Counted from the stretch's first letter, positions 29,164-42,442 are shown. The stretch is 62,000 nt of DNA from Lingula anatina (GCF_001039355.2 NW_019773736.1:217600-279599), one strand, 5' to 3'. Notes: generated from the sequence alone by a model not told the origin. Made by a program: numbers and translations.

Positions 29164-30916
29164 TTTGTCTCTGCCCTCAGCCACTGTATGGATAACATTC
29201 TTTGTATGGACAGTTAACAGTAACTTCTCGATCACAATATGTTTGGGAGAGCACCTCCTTTTTACTGCTCGCGTATAGAGCCCTTTCGGAAACTGGAGGT
29301 TGCTTGACCTCTTGTTGATACGCTGTGGAAGTGCTCTTAGAACAAGTGCGTTAAATATACTGTTCACTATTAATATTCTGCCGCTAGATATTCATGTTTC
29401 TGCATATATTTTGCGGTATTTCAGGTAAGGTCGTTCATATATCTAGACGTAACCGAAATTAGTCTAGATATGTTGCTTGTCAGATCCCTTACCTCTTGTA
29501 ACATAAAATATTGTATCAATAAGCAGTGTTTTTGCGATTTTTGAAGCTCAATATTTATGTGTTAGATGTTTGCTGCATTTTAGGTGAGGTCTCACATATT
29601 TCTATAGAGTACTACAATTAGATCAGAAGGACCTTCGTTTTTTAGAAACTTTTCTACATGTGCGTTAAGGATATACATGTACAATATTATCTTTTGAGAA
29701 TACTTCCCCTCGATACTCGAGTTGGAAGCTCGCTGTATTTCAGAATTTGCGCTTCCTCTGCGCAATCCACTTGTTGAGTAAGGCGCTGTCCGCGAAGCAC
29801 TTTTATCTGAAAACAATCTGTCCTGAAAATCTGTGGTGAAGATATGACTCATCACTATACCCCGGTTACATGAGAGGTAATTTCCGTTGCCAGATTGATA
29901 CGGTATATTGTTTGTACCTTTGTCGTAGATCTTATCTTTTCCTAGGTTCATGAATCAAATCAGCAGGATAATGTAATTAAAAAAAATAAAAAAAAAACAA
30001 TAGGATGATGCAGCTTCATTTTCTCCGCCTATATTATGACCATAAAGACAATGACATTGGAAATCCGTCTGATAGTGGTTGCTGAGTTCTAGTGGCAATG
30101 TTGTGTCTTGTTGTGGAGCCCTGATATTGTTAGGAAGACACCAGTGCTTGTCGGAACAAGACGTGTCGTGAAGAAGTCTACAGTTCAAATTATGCATGCC
30201 TTTGACCACTTTAACAGCTGTCCAGTTGACCGCGTCAGCTGTGGGTCAACTGTGACATCCGTGACACAGATCTTTAGGTTGAATTTTGCCTCCATGAAGT
30301 TTAGTCGAATAGAGACATCAGGTATTTGGTAAGAAATCCGCATTGTAGTTTTTCAGTATTATATCATGGGACAATTTTAAAACATTTTGGTGTGGGCAGT
30401 ATCAGTGTGTAACGATCTAATGCAGTAGATTTTACCGTTTAACGTATATTGGGCGTTACGGACTAAGAGTATAGAAGAAGTGGAAAACATTCATAGAGGA
30501 TGATAAGATACTCAAAACTACTCACCTCTATTCTGATACCCGCTTTACAGTGCAGTTAGAAGTAAAACGGACAGTGCCGTGTTTGTCGGTAGTTTTCTAC
30601 AAGGCGTTTTATTGAATAACATGTTTGAGCTGTATTTCACGCCACAGAACCAGCATACCACAAATCCTCTTTCAAAAATATGCGGGTGCTTGTGTGAATT
30701 GATGGATATGAATGTTTATATCTGTACGTTAAAACCAGTGAGTGTTTATTAAATTATGAGTACTGTCACCTACTTTTTTTACTTTTTTATGTTAGGCCTA
30801 CTGGCCTTTTTTATCTTTGCTCCGTTTCACTGGGAATGTATATTGGGCGTTACGGACTACTGTATTTGACAATGGATATAATCATATCTAATTATCAAAT
30901 CTAAATTCCAGCTGCA

Positions 30917-30924
30917 TATATAAG
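30917..30924 (+). promoter_or_regulatory. TATA box of sulfotransferase 2
   Basis: TATATAAG lies 97 bases upstream of the ATG at 31014. Transcription would start near 30947, leaving a 5' UTR of about 65 bases. Confidence 0.55.
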
Positions 30925-31013
30925 GTTGACCATCTGTGCCAGCATGGGTTGCCAGTGCCATACGTCGTCTGCAGACCAGTGCACGTGACAGTCACGTGCC
31001 GCTCCACGTCAAG

Positions 31014-32606
31014 ATGACTTCACATGTAATACCGTCATCTCGTAGCGTCGGAATATTTTGCGTGCTACTGAACTTCTTTTTTCTGTTCTATATTTGGATG
31101 TCGTTTACACCTGTTCAACACATGTTTAGATACAGTAAGTATTTCATATATGTATAACTAAATCTGGTTTGTACAGAGATATGTGGCTATTTTAGGACTT
31201 TTAAGTTATAGATTAAGTTATTTACTAGTATATTATCATTTACAAAGGGATTATATGACTTGTTGAGACACGCAAAACGTCAGATTTGCGCAGCTAAACA
31301 TCTGTGACAAATTCACATGTTTAATGAACAATTCAACTATAACAATGATAATAAGTTTGGCTAAATACCTCAGGGTCTCCTTTGAGAAAAAAAAGTGCTT
31401 CATTGTTCCAACATTGTTAAGAATGAAGTTCTTACATTTCTTAGGTATTTTTCAGTTCACAAGGAAGTTGGATAATTTGTAATTTTGTGTATTTGTAATT
31501 TTAATGATTTAAAATAATGATTCTCTTCATTTATAGGCCCCTACACCTCGCTCTAGTGTAAAGGTGTGAATAAAGAATTGTAATTATGTTATATTTGAAA
31601 TGAAGTACAAGACTTTACCAATTTCAGTCTGATATATAACTTTGTCTAATATGAGGAGCCAAATTTATTGACAGTATTTCAATATATGACTTTTGATAAT
31701 AGGAATTGTGATTGATATGTGGTCTTGAATGTCTGATGTACTTTGCTGTGATTGTTTCAAATATAAGAATGTTTTGTATTTTTTTCTTTCTTAGAAGCTG
31801 GCAAAGTGGAATCACAGGTAAACTATTTTAATGAATTGTTTTAGTTTATTGTCTCAATTTTTGTATAGATCAAAGGTTGATAAAAATAGCATAACACAAC
31901 TAATTTTTGTTAAGCACATGAAGATGCATGGATAAAAAATTGCGCTGTCCTAGATTGAGAGAAGTGCATTATATTAATTTGGCCAAGTTAGAAAAAAAGT
32001 TCATCTGAATGTGTAATGTAAAATGTAGTCTTATGATTCATTTTTTTTCCATCCAAAAGAAAACGAAATAAAAGATGTTTTAAAAAATACCTGTATGTGC
32101 AGAAATTTTTCTACTGCTCTTTGCTGCACTGAGGAGGACTGCTTTTGGATGGAAAAATTGGATCCAAGACTAAATTTGGCCATGTCTTTTTTCTCAGTAT
32201 GCCAACTGGAACGCCGTGCCAGTGGCCTGGCAAAGAGAAATCATGACCAGGAGAAATTACTTGACGACCATGTGCAAACGTCACAAAATGGCGGCGAATT
32301 ACGACACCCTGGCAATACGCGACATTCTTACACCCTTTTTATGGGTATGTTTTGTGCGAAATCGTTATTTAATTTCAAATGCTTTGTGCGATTGGTTTGG
32401 TTGTGTTGTTTGTAAAGAAAAGGTCAGTGAAAAAGCCGCAATTAGAGCCTATGTGTAAAGATCACACACACACACACACGCACACAGTGTGACCTCCACC
32501 AGGACTACAGATTAATGAGCACTCTTTTCTTGTGCGAGAGATTTGTGTTACGAATTAGCCAGATACATATCCGTGAATATCTAATGAAAAATCAATCTGT
32601 GATCCT

Positions 32607-32638
<32 letters not shown>

Positions 32639-33635
32639 CGAGGGAGATTATGAAAACAAGTGAAAATACTTGTTAATATTCATAAAGAGATTGGCAAAAT
32701 GGGTTACTGGATAAACGCCAGCTTGAAAATATACATTGTAAACAACAACAACCAACTCTACACATAAATTTTTTCAAAACTTCATGTCATCATCCCAACC
32801 ATCTACTACTGCTTTTGTCTTTAATTGGAAATGTTTCAAATACAAAAAGAAATAATTCCGTAGTGATTGGAAACCTCGTTAATATAGGCAGATTATATTT
32901 CAGGTGGACGACCGCCATGGTCTTATCTACTGTGAGGTCCCCAAGGTGGGTTGTACCAATATGTTACGCCTAATGTACGCCCTTACGAGGAACGTCGACC
33001 CAAAATTATACCAGTCTCTAAACGGCGGTCTTGTACACGCCTCCTACAGGAAGTACCTGGTGCCTTTGGGGAAATTCTCCGACTACGGGATTAGGTTTCG
33101 TCTCGAGAACTATCTGAAAGTGATGTCTGTCCGGCATCCACTTGAGCGACTGGTGTCGGCATACCGGAGCAAATTAGAAAAAGGAAACAATAGATATTAC
33201 TCCAGAACCGTTGGTCAAGCAATCGAAAGGAATTTCAAACTTAATGAGACGGTGGATGGGAGGAAAGTTTCTTTTACTCAGTTCGTAAGATTTTTAATTT
33301 TGACGTTGAAACAAGTGGACAAGTCGGTTGACCGGCATTGGAGGACGTATGATAAATTATGTAATCCTTGTGACGTGAAATATGACGTCACTGGACGTTA
33401 CGAGACTCTAGATCGTGACATGAATATGGCGCTCAGAATGCTTGGTGCAGGAGATACGTTTCAGTATCCTACTTCCAACATGTCTGCAGTATCGTCTGCG
33501 GATGTTTGGAAGGCATATTACACAAATTTATCTTTGACTGAAATTGACACCTTATGGAAATTTTATGAAATGGATGGATTTTTGTTTAATTATACGCTGA
33601 ATAAATTGACTTCAAGCCGGAAAAATACGCTATGA
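31014..33635 (+). CDS. HNK-1-family carbohydrate sulfotransferase 2, four exons
   Basis: Likely Golgi type II PAPS-dependent glycan sulfotransferase, same superfamily as the gene at 21437-24699 but clearly diverged. Exons are 31014-31134, a 23-base microexon 31795-31817, 32198-32344 and 32904-33635. All introns are GT-AG with matching phases, giving 340 residues. Exon 1 encodes a short tail and one anchor (VGIFCVLLNFFFLFYIW). Exon 3 has the CKRH stem region leading to FLW, and exon 4 begins VDDRHGLIYCEVPKVGCTN, the 5'-phosphosulfate site with Lys about 111. The 3'-phosphate site is SVRHPLERLVSAYR (about 172-185), followed by GRYETLDRD. The frame is open before the chosen ATG, but the only earlier start codon is GTG. 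A TATA box lies upstream. Confidence 0.9.
32470..32640. repeat. CA and GA microsatellites in sulfotransferase 2 intron 3
   Basis: A short CA run near 32463-32486 and a GA run at about 32608-32632 lie between exons 3 and 4. Confidence 0.8.
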
Positions 33636-34763
33636 CGGTATTTTTAGGATTAAGAATTTTTAAGATTCTGTATTATTTTTATTCAATTAGAACATTCTTT
33701 TTCTATTCGTTTGTCTAAAAATGCTACATGTTTGCATGGAAATTGCATTTCATTCTTTTAAAGATGATTTTCAACTCAGAAACTGGATAATCCCATGTAC
33801 TTTTCCATGAATCTTGTGTACTAGCTGGTGGGCCAATATTACTACAGACATTATTTTTCAGTAACACTCCATTGTTGCAATTTTGATGCAGTTGATAAAA
33901 ATATAATTGCCATTCCTTAATTTTTAGACACCGACATGAGTCGAGGTATAATTTCAACCATCACCAGCAGATTGACGCTTTTTCGAACATAGACAACCCC
34001 CCTCCCCCAAAGAAAGAGGGGGCTGATAAAGATTTTATAGTCATTAACCTAACAAAAGCATTCCGTATGGATATTTTGTATCTTTATCATGTTTTGTAAG
34101 TTATGTTTTTGTTTGTTTGTTTTTTATACTATTTGTACAAATGTATTTAATGATCTGAATCTTTAAGTAAGTCAAATAGTGTTTACCTTTGCAAAATATT
34201 CACTACAAAGACAAAGGATACCTTATTACACTAGATACTGTTACCAGTCGGTACCTATAGGTTTAGAGACTGGTTTTCTTTCATTTGGAGACACATATGT
34301 ATGAAATAAGTAAGATAAACAAATAAATTTGAATAACTACATGATGTTTAAATAAATTGTACAAAGTAAACGCGTTCAAATATCCATTCCTCATTTCAAG
34401 ACAAGTAATTGGATGAGCAAAATTTTAAACTGTCAATTGTTTTCAGATTGCAGTCTTATAGTTTATGAAATACTAAAGATAATTAGCCGAAAGATAGGAA
34501 AAATGCCGTTTATTTCTGAAGTTCATAAACCTATGTGCAGAAAACCTATTCGGAAAATATTCATGCAAGAAGCCTTTATCAGTGACAAGGTAGAAAGTTT
34601 TCATTTGATCAGATGCCCACCAACGAAGCTTGTGCGGCTCCGTGGTAACTCCGCAGTCTTGGGCACACGCAGACACTAAAACGTGGGTGAAAAGTCTAGA
34701 AAATGAAATGATTTTTTTTTTGCTAGAAATTATTCTAAAAATTGCATTTGATTACTATGAGAC

Positions 34764-34820
34764 CCTATTTAGAATAGAGGACTAACTGGTTCGAGGGTCA
34801 AATATGGCCGACCCACTTGA
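34764..34820. mobile_element. MITE family M1, left half only
   Basis: ATTTAGAATAGAGGACTAAC followed by GGGTCAAATATGGCCGACCC matches the M1 left arm. No right arm is found nearby. Confidence 0.6.
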
Positions 34821-35249
34821 ATACTTCCTTACGGGATACATTTATTCAGTGTCTATTAGCGGATTTGTCGGCAAGTTTTTTTAATGAGTCGCTACCTGTT
34901 GCGGGCTCTGGAAGTGATGCTCTTCAGTTTTGTATTCTGTGCTAGAAACAGTGTCTAAAATAAACTTAGGTATAGCGCCCCGTTCCAAACATAGTTACCA
35001 TTTTGTATTAGATTTTTATACCATGCAATTAGCTCCAAAATGTGTTTGAAAGTGGGTTTGGTCTATTTTTACTTTAATCTACAAACAGTTGTTATTCAGG
35101 GGTATAACAATTAAGTTTACCAAGAGTATAATTAATTATGGAATCTTAATGACACCACCCTTAAGTAACGACCAAGGTGTTAAGCGCTACATGTCATTTA
35201 ACCTGGTTGCACATGTGCACATGGCTATTTCAGTCATATTTAAGACCTG

Positions 35250-36290
35250 AACCCCCCCCCCCCCCTTCGACTTCTGAAAAAATCACACCAATGGTCCCCT
35301 CTTGAAATTAGAATTTTGACTAGTTAAATCACAGTTCGCCCTCTAAAATACCAAAATCCTTCGGTGGGCCTTCAGCAGACCCCGAACCCCACGCCAAGAA
35401 GACCGGCTTTGCATCTGCACCCCCCTTTAAATAATCCTGCAGCCGCCACTGCTTGGTACTCTGATTTTCTCTGAAGTTATTAATCGCTTCAGACACGACA
35501 TGGTCTAGTTGAAGAATTAATAGAAAGAAAAAAATAATAGGAGACAAAAGATTTTTTTAAAAGGAGGTTTTCACCTCCTCGCTACCATAGCGAGCCACAT
35601 ATCAACCCAAGCCATTTGCTGTGTTCCACCCAAGGCACCACTGTTGCTGGCACCCAGGCTAGGACCCAATGACTCACGTCCCTTCACTCAGCTATGGCAG
35701 TAGCTGAGTGAGTTGGCGAAGTCCTGGCCAGGGTCAAGACCGGCTCTGGTTAAAGTAGTTGGAGTCTCCCATATATAAAGGGTTTCGAGTTCGAGTAACT
35801 GCCTGTGTGGTAGCTACAATCAACATGAAGGTTTTTCCTATCTAGCCAATATAAATTCTGTACAATAGGCCAAAGGAAATTGGTTCGTTCAAGTATTTGA
35901 AACGCGTTTTTAAATCTTTTATCTTTATTCTAAATAAATGATATTTGATTTTCTTTTAATGTTATAATAGATAATAAGTAATATGAAGAAACGTTACCTA
36001 ATTTGGAAGAGCAGATAGGTTATTCCCCTGTAAACGAAACTGGAGGGGTTTCCCATGAACTGATAGCATTTATTGTTGATGCCAAATGTTTGATTTAGAT
36101 ATCATTCTATTTTTAGATATCGCATACTTGCCAAGTACGCTCTATTGCAGAATACGCGATGATTGTGGATTGTGGCCAATAAATTTTATTAAATGCTGGG
36201 ATATTGATCTGTAACTTGAATAATTGATTATTTCAGTGACAGAATTCAATTTCAAAAAAATTGGGAAAAAAGAAACTTTCTCATTCAGTC
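35250..36290. repeat. Unit 1 of a ~1.05-kb tandem duplication
   Basis: Starts in a poly-C run and ends near the TTATTTCAGTGACAG segment. It includes a dispersed repeat (about 35256-35460), a hairpin ACCTCCTCGCTACCATAGCG, and CACTCAGCTATGGCAGTAGC. It is nearly identical to 36386-37460 in the hairpin part and more diverged at both ends. Confidence 0.88.
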
Positions 36291-36385
36291 GCAAGTTGCA
36301 AATCTTAAAGCGTTCAATTTCCGGCGTTCAATTTGCAAAAGGACTGTTTAATGTTTGAAACGGACCATGGTATAGTATTCTTTTT

Positions 36386-37460
36386 TGATGAAGAAACCCC
36401 CCTGACCCCCTCCCTTGATTTCTGAAAAACACACCAAAGGTCCCTTCTTGAAATTCGAATTTTGACCAGCTGAATCATAGTAATAAACCGTACCATATGG
36501 AAGCGTTCGCCTTCTAAAATACCAAAATCTTTATGGGTGCCTTCAGAGCCAAGGGGGTAACCTTTTCGTTTGCGCCCTCCTTTAAATAATCCTGGACCCT
36601 TCTCTGCTAGGTACTCTGATTTTCTCTGAAATTGTTAATCGGTACAGCCACCCTCTAGTTGAAGAATTCACAAAAATAAATAAATAAATAAAAATTAATA
36701 GAAAAAAAAATAATAGGAGACAAAATTTTTTTTAAAAAGAGGTTTTCGCCTCCTCGCTACCATAGCGAGCCACATATCAACCCAAGCCATTTGCTGTGTT
36801 CCACCCAAGGCACCACTGTTGCTGGCACCCAGGCTAGGACCCAATGACTCACGTCCCTTCACTCAGCTATGGCAGTAGCTGAGTGAGTTGGCGAAGTCCT
36901 GGCCAGGGTCAAGACCGGCTCTGGTTAAAGTACTTGGAGTCTCCCATATATAAAGGGATTCGAGTTCCAGTAATTACCTGCGTGGTAGCTACAATCTACA
37001 TGAAGGTTTTTCCTATCTAGCCAATATAAATTCTGTACAATAGGCCAAAGGAATTTGGTTCGTTCAAGTGTTTGAAACGCGTTTTTAAATCTTTTATCTT
37101 TATTCTAAATAAATGATATTTGATTTTCTTTTAATGTTATAATAGATAATAAGTAATATGAAGAAACGTTACCTAATTTGGAAGAGCAGATAGGTTATTC
37201 CCCTGTAAACGAAACTCAAGGGGTTTCTCAATAACTGATAGCATTTATTATTGTTGCCAAATGTTTGATTTAGATATCATTCTATTTTTATATATCGCAT
37301 ACTTGTCAGGTAAGCTCTGTTGCAGAATATGCGATAAAAGGATTGTGGCCACTGAATTTGATAAAATGCTGGGATATTGATCAGTACCTAAATTGGTTAA
37401 TTATTTCAGTGACAGCATTCAATTTTATTCAAATTGGGAAAATAGAAACTTTTCCATTTA
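36386..37460. repeat. Unit 2 of the ~1.05-kb tandem duplication
   Basis: Same order as unit 1. The dispersed-repeat part (about 36390-36605) also resembles 49160-49352 in reverse orientation, so a mobile element was present before or during duplication. Confidence 0.88.
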
Positions 37461-37652
37461 CAATAAATCCAAATGTGATCCCCCTGAAACTATAAATAAA
37501 TGCATATATAATCATTCATCGTGCTGTTTTATGTATGTAAAGGTCTTCATTTTTTATTAACGTATGTCATTGTTGTAATATGTAATAGTTCTTTCCTGAA
37601 TGTGCTGAAATCAATAAACTTTTTATTATAACATATACATCATATTTTATAG

Positions 37653-38510
37653 GACCTCGATCGACTGGACAATGTGGACCTGGCAGTTGCCTATGATTCA
37701 TCATTTAAGATGACCACAGCTGACACAGCTGGGGGTGGACATTTACGTGGTGAATACCAGCTTAAATAAAGATCACGAAGATTTTGGAGTGCGTGTCTCT
37801 TATGGACATTCCATTTCCTCTACGGCGGCCGATGATCACGGTCATGGATCCCACGTGGCCGGAATATTGGGTGGGACAAAATACGGGGTGTCCAAAGACG
37901 CCAAAATAATTGCGTTGAAATTAATTGATAAAGACGGCACTGGAACAGTTTTTGACTTTCTCAACGGGATACAGTGGATCCAAGATCAAATTAGAATAAC
38001 AAAACGGAAATCTGTGGTTAATGTTTCTCTCCATTGGCCGAGCTCTCTGAATCTGCTAATTCTGCCGTCGAAGGCCTGGTAAAAGACGGTATTGTCGCCG
38101 TCGCTGCCGCTGGGAACAATAGAGGGGACGCCTGTCAGTATTCGCCAGACAGTGAACCGCTGGCAATATGCATAGGGGCAACAGACTGGCTAGACAATGT
38201 AGTATCCAGTTTCAACAGTGGTTCTTTTGTGGAAATTTACGCTCCGGGGTTGCAACTAAAGAATGACTGGTATACCAATCACACATCAACTATGGTTCAA
38301 AGTGGAACTTCGTCTGCAACAGCGTTTGTTGCAGGGGCAGCGGATGTGTATCTCTCTGTCCTACCAGACGAAGTCGTGCCTTCAAAAAACCTAGAGACTG
38401 AAGTCGAATCTTTTCTGTATTCAACAGCAGCCGCTGTTCTGCATTTCGACTTCATAATCGCCACCTTGGCATCAGAATTCGTCAATCGATTGTTGCAGAT
38501 CACATGTTAG
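37653..38510 (+). pseudogene. Subtilase (S8, proteinase K-like), frameshifted, catalytic Asp replaced by Asn
   Basis: The sequence follows an acceptor (TTTTATAG). It reads DLDRLDNVDLAVAYDSS, as at the mature start of proteinase K-like enzymes, then shifts frame at the G run 37731-37735. The next frame has GVDIYVVNTSL, where the family has a catalytic Asp in DTG; the Asn codon is at 37753-37755. The His motif HGHGSHVAG is intact. A second one-base shift lies near 38030-38045. The last frame carries the oxyanion region AAAGNN and the Ser motif SGTSSATAFVAG, then a short degenerate tail and a stop. AATAAA lies about 100 bases on. Two shifts plus loss of the Asp point to a decayed gene. A secretion signal and propeptide are not seen. 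Sequencing error could explain the shifts but not the Asn. Confidence 0.85.
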
Positions 38511-39371
38511 AAGAGATCTTACTATTTAATGCGCATTTCTTTATAGTTGTTTTCTTGTACCCGCTACAGCAAAATATTCCATCCCTTTCCGGATAAAATA
38601 CAGAGTAATCAAAATAAAATAACAGTGTTTATTTGTAGAAGATATAGTAATCATGACATACATTCCAGATATTTAAGACTTACTTTTTAAAGGAGATTTT
38701 TGTGTAAATTGTACTGTTCGAGGAAGTATGTTTTACAAATAATGTATTGTTTTGTTGGGGTTGTGGTTTTATTGCCTGACAGTTTTTCCCTGGTGTGTTC
38801 TGATAACTGTTATCACAGCCATGCGAAATTAATGTTTTGTAAATTATTAAACACAAAATTAAACATAGCAAGAAGTGCGAATCCTATGTCGCAAACACAA
38901 ATTTTCTTACATTCTTTGAAAATAGCTATCTTCATTAATATATAGATTTCAAGATGAATCTGAGGTTCTCACCATCGAGATATTTTAAATGACTTTAAGT
39001 GATCTGTTGGAGGCATTACTTCGGGATAAATCCTTGAAATTCTGATATGTCACATTCTAACATGTTAGCAAAGTAAGGTTGTTTTTAAAAGTGTGTGTGT
39101 GTGTGTGTGTGTATAAAACGTAATAACGCAAATAAGTGGACAAAGCAGACAAGAACCGAAACTGGTGAGAGTTACCAAAATTTCTTGATTACATCGTAGT
39201 AGAATTTGCCATCCAGTCTAAACCGTGGCTGTTGACACAGTAATACTAACATCAAACAATCACTGCTTCTGCAAAAGCTGGACAGGCACAACAAACGGAC
39301 CTGCATAGAAATTTGAAAATGAAGACGTTGACCCCGGCGAGTTAAGAATAAGCTGCATTGCTTTTGAATTG

Positions 39372-39433
39372 GGGACGGCCATATTAGGCGGCGGATCAGT
39401 TAGTACTTGGTTCGTCTTTTCTGAATGTCCCCT
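39372..39433. mobile_element. MITE family M1, right half only
   Basis: GGGGACGGCCATATTAGGCG, then GGATCAGTTAGTAC and TCTGAATGTCCCC, matches the right arm of M1. The left arm is missing or too diverged to see. Confidence 0.55.
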
Positions 39434-40987
39434 TAGGCTACATCTATGAAGACTTGTTTCTACTGATGGAATAATAGGAAACAAACGCGTGTGATGGTGT
39501 GAGCATTGTGCACGCGTCAGGAATGCGATGGCTTTTACGCAGTGACACTACACTATTGTGTTGGCTGTGTAATGTGTTAGATGTGACTATAATGAATTGG
39601 GGAGTGGGGAGCAACAGTTTTTTTTATCAGTGAGAGTGAAGGTTTAAGGCTGCGTGTAATCACTAGCGGGCAGGCGAGGAAAAATGCTTATCATCATCAA
39701 TAAATTTTCTCCAATTGCAATTATTTATATTTTTTTCACTTTCAACATATGTCAAAATATTGTGATTGTCCCCTACAAGAAAGAGATAAACAAGAACAAA
39801 CTTAATGGTGGTTTAGTTAAAACTACTTTCGTTTTTAAAAAGCATATATACCTTTTTATCCCTAAAACCAACGTGGAACCATTCGTATTCATCTATGTGC
39901 CAACAAAATCTATTGCTAGTAGACAGAGGACCATCATGGTTGGGGATTTGCCTTTTACAGCTCGTATGTCCGGGTATCTGAAAGAGACATATAGCATGGT
40001 TGTTAAAGATATCAATCAGATCAGATAATCAGAGGCATTATGGCGCGTTTTATAATGCCCCAAAGTGGCAAAGTGACAAATCAGCTTTAATTTTGAGGAA
40101 GGTGTAATATGCGTTTGAGTTCCTTTGGTCCGCAAACCATATACCCGCAACAGACACAGTAATATTTTTATTGAGTTTTTAACGTTACATAAAGTAATAT
40201 AATGTATGAAACTGATACTGGAAATTACGTTAGCAACTTTCCTGCATATCTTATTTCTCATTCTAAATCTACTCGATTACTCAAAACATTTACTCATTTC
40301 ATAAAGCCGTTGTTGAAGTGTTCTTGCTAGCCAGTGTGTATATGGAATCAACAAAACAAGCGAATAGCGCACTCATACATTTAAGATGGAAAACTAATAC
40401 ATTTCGATTTACCTTTTGATTCTAAACGATTCCGTGTATTCTTCAGACGTCGTTGATCAGAACACGAATAAGTGAAACGTAGCTAATAATACTGGTTATG
40501 ACGGCGAAGCGTTCCCATCGCTTGAGGGCATTAGTACAAAAAAAGACATCTGCTATCGATCAGATGCAGCGTGTTGTTCGACTTTGTAACATACAGGTAT
40601 CTGCATTTACTTAACAACCACTATAGAATGATTGTGCGTCGGGTATTGCTGTCATGTCGAAACATTTCACATGTAACAGGGGTTATATTAAATGAACAGT
40701 GACTATGGTTTATGAATGCTAAACAGAACCCAACAATAAACCCCCACTCAGCCAGCGTGAAAGGAGTGGGTAGGGGAGAGGAAGTGTCATTACAACAGAC
40801 AGTCAAATTGGATATTTTCCAACAGGGGCTAGTACTCAACTTTTGTATACTGTTTTAGGAGCCCCTGATATCAGAAGGTACCCACATTCTAAGATAGAGC
40901 AAACCAGATGTCTTAAACACAATTCTATCTGTAACCAGCAATACAAAAACTAGCCGAATACCTACCCGCATGGAAAGGTACGTGAAC

Positions 40988-41408
40988 ACTAGGCATTGAG
41001 CTTGCTATTGGGGATGTCTGGCATATAACCAGACTACTGTTACATACGCTGTATGTGCAGTAGCAGTGAAAAATAAGAGATTATTTTATTTATAAACTGC
41101 GTGTGTACTTTGTCCTTAAGCTGCATCGCCATCTCATTATCACCATCGCCATTATGTGCCAGCTTCGTATAGTTTTGGCTATCAAGCTCTTTTGCCATTG
41201 GTATCTCGTGGGATGTTTGTCAACTTTGATTGTCCCGCTGTGCACAACTGCCACCATTTCCCTCTTTGTCTTGCCTGCTTCTTTTTCCTCCCAAATCCCC
41301 TGGAAAAGTTTCTGATGTAGGGATTGAGCTGGCAATTTCGGATGTCTGGATGTGGTTGGCATATATAACCAGGCTACTGTTACATACGCTGTATGTGGAG
41401 TAGCAGTA
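40988..41408. repeat. Pair of ~80-base direct repeats
   Basis: 40988-41066 and 41318-41408 share the order ATTGAGCT, GGATGTCTGG, GGCATATA, ACTGTTACATACGCTGTATG and AGTAGCAGT. About 250 bases separate them, and the second copy has a small insertion. Confidence 0.8.
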
Positions 41409-42442
41409 TCACGCTGAAACATGACTGGGTGGTCATGGACCCCAAAACAAAAATTCTGGACAGAAATTTCTTTCCACTACGTTAAGGTTGCCGTTGACAA
41501 CTGCCAGTTCGCCACCATCACAATATCCTGTTGAGCAATTGGGAATTAAATTCTAGCAAACTGTTCTCCAATCACCTCTGACAACACTGTTCTCCAATCA
41601 CCTCTGACATTGGCCAGTTGTTGGCTGGTGTGCACGTTTTATCGGATTCGACGTAGACTGTTTCTGGCGGTGACCACTGGCATCCTAACACCAAAATGTA
41701 TCACCCAAAAAATAATTGGTGTTGGGGCATTTCAATGGTTACGCTAGGTTGGTCAATGTTCCACTACTCACACCCCCAAATAACACGATCTGTTATCTAG
41801 TACTTATGTTACAGTGAAATTAAACACACGGGTACCCTTGTTGCAACGTGTATAATTACGGTTGACACTGTTTTTTTTTTTTTTTTTGCAAGGGTAATAT
41901 TCTTCCGTCGTCGATGCTCAGCAGAGGGATAAATTAAATAACCCTTAATACGTGAGATACCGAGACATTTTGACGCATACGGATACGTGTTATGAACGTG
42001 TTAAAAACGCCATAGCGTTTTTCTTACGACAAGTCTGAATTCACTTTTCAGTGATCATAAAGTAATTTATTAGGCGTGCCATTGGTGCCAGATAGAAATA
42101 TTTATTATAGGGATTATTTTAACAGAAGTATCAACTGAAAAAAAAACGGATTTTAAAAGGCAGTAACTCTAACAATATATTTGTCAGTCTGTTCGCAAGT
42201 TTGCGTCTGTTTGTCTGCCTGCATGCATGTCCGTGTATTCCTCATTACGTTCGTGTATCCAGTTTTTACACAAGCAGCAATTGCATTTTTGCTAACGATC
42301 AAAAACTGATAAAACATGATTTATTACATATTTAAAAATCTATTTCATTTTTGGAGTGAAGATATTTTTTCTCTGATGTGTGAAAACCGTACCTTTTTTT
42401 GCGCTTTATGTAGCCCGTTGCAACAAAATGGTAGACGTGGAA

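Larger units (their letters stand above)
33636..37652. other. Intergenic region with M1 fragment and 1-kb tandem duplication
   Basis: The downstream flank of sulfotransferase 2 is AT-rich, with AATAAA near 34321. An M1 half element lies at 34764-34820. The rest is mostly the two-unit repeat at 35250-37460. I see no exon that I can support. If the subtilase at 37653 has upstream exons, I do not recognise them here. Confidence 0.5.
38511..42442. other. Intergenic region between subtilase remnant and EF-hand gene 1
   Basis: No confident gene. An M1 right half lies at 39372-39433, a GT microsatellite at 39091-39112, a direct repeat at 40988-41066 and 41318-41408, a small tandem duplication (TTCTCCAATCACCTCTGACA) near 41565-41610, and poly-T at 41871-41887. 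A plus-strand ORF at 39684-40028 (114 codons) has no recognisable motif and a very AT-rich first half. Confidence 0.5.

Noticed and set aside
32095-32458. ORFs of 80-106 codons overlapping sulfotransferase 2 exon 3
   Set aside because: The part homologous to the family starts at the acceptor at 32198 and ends at the GTATGT donor; the remainder is intron or another frame.
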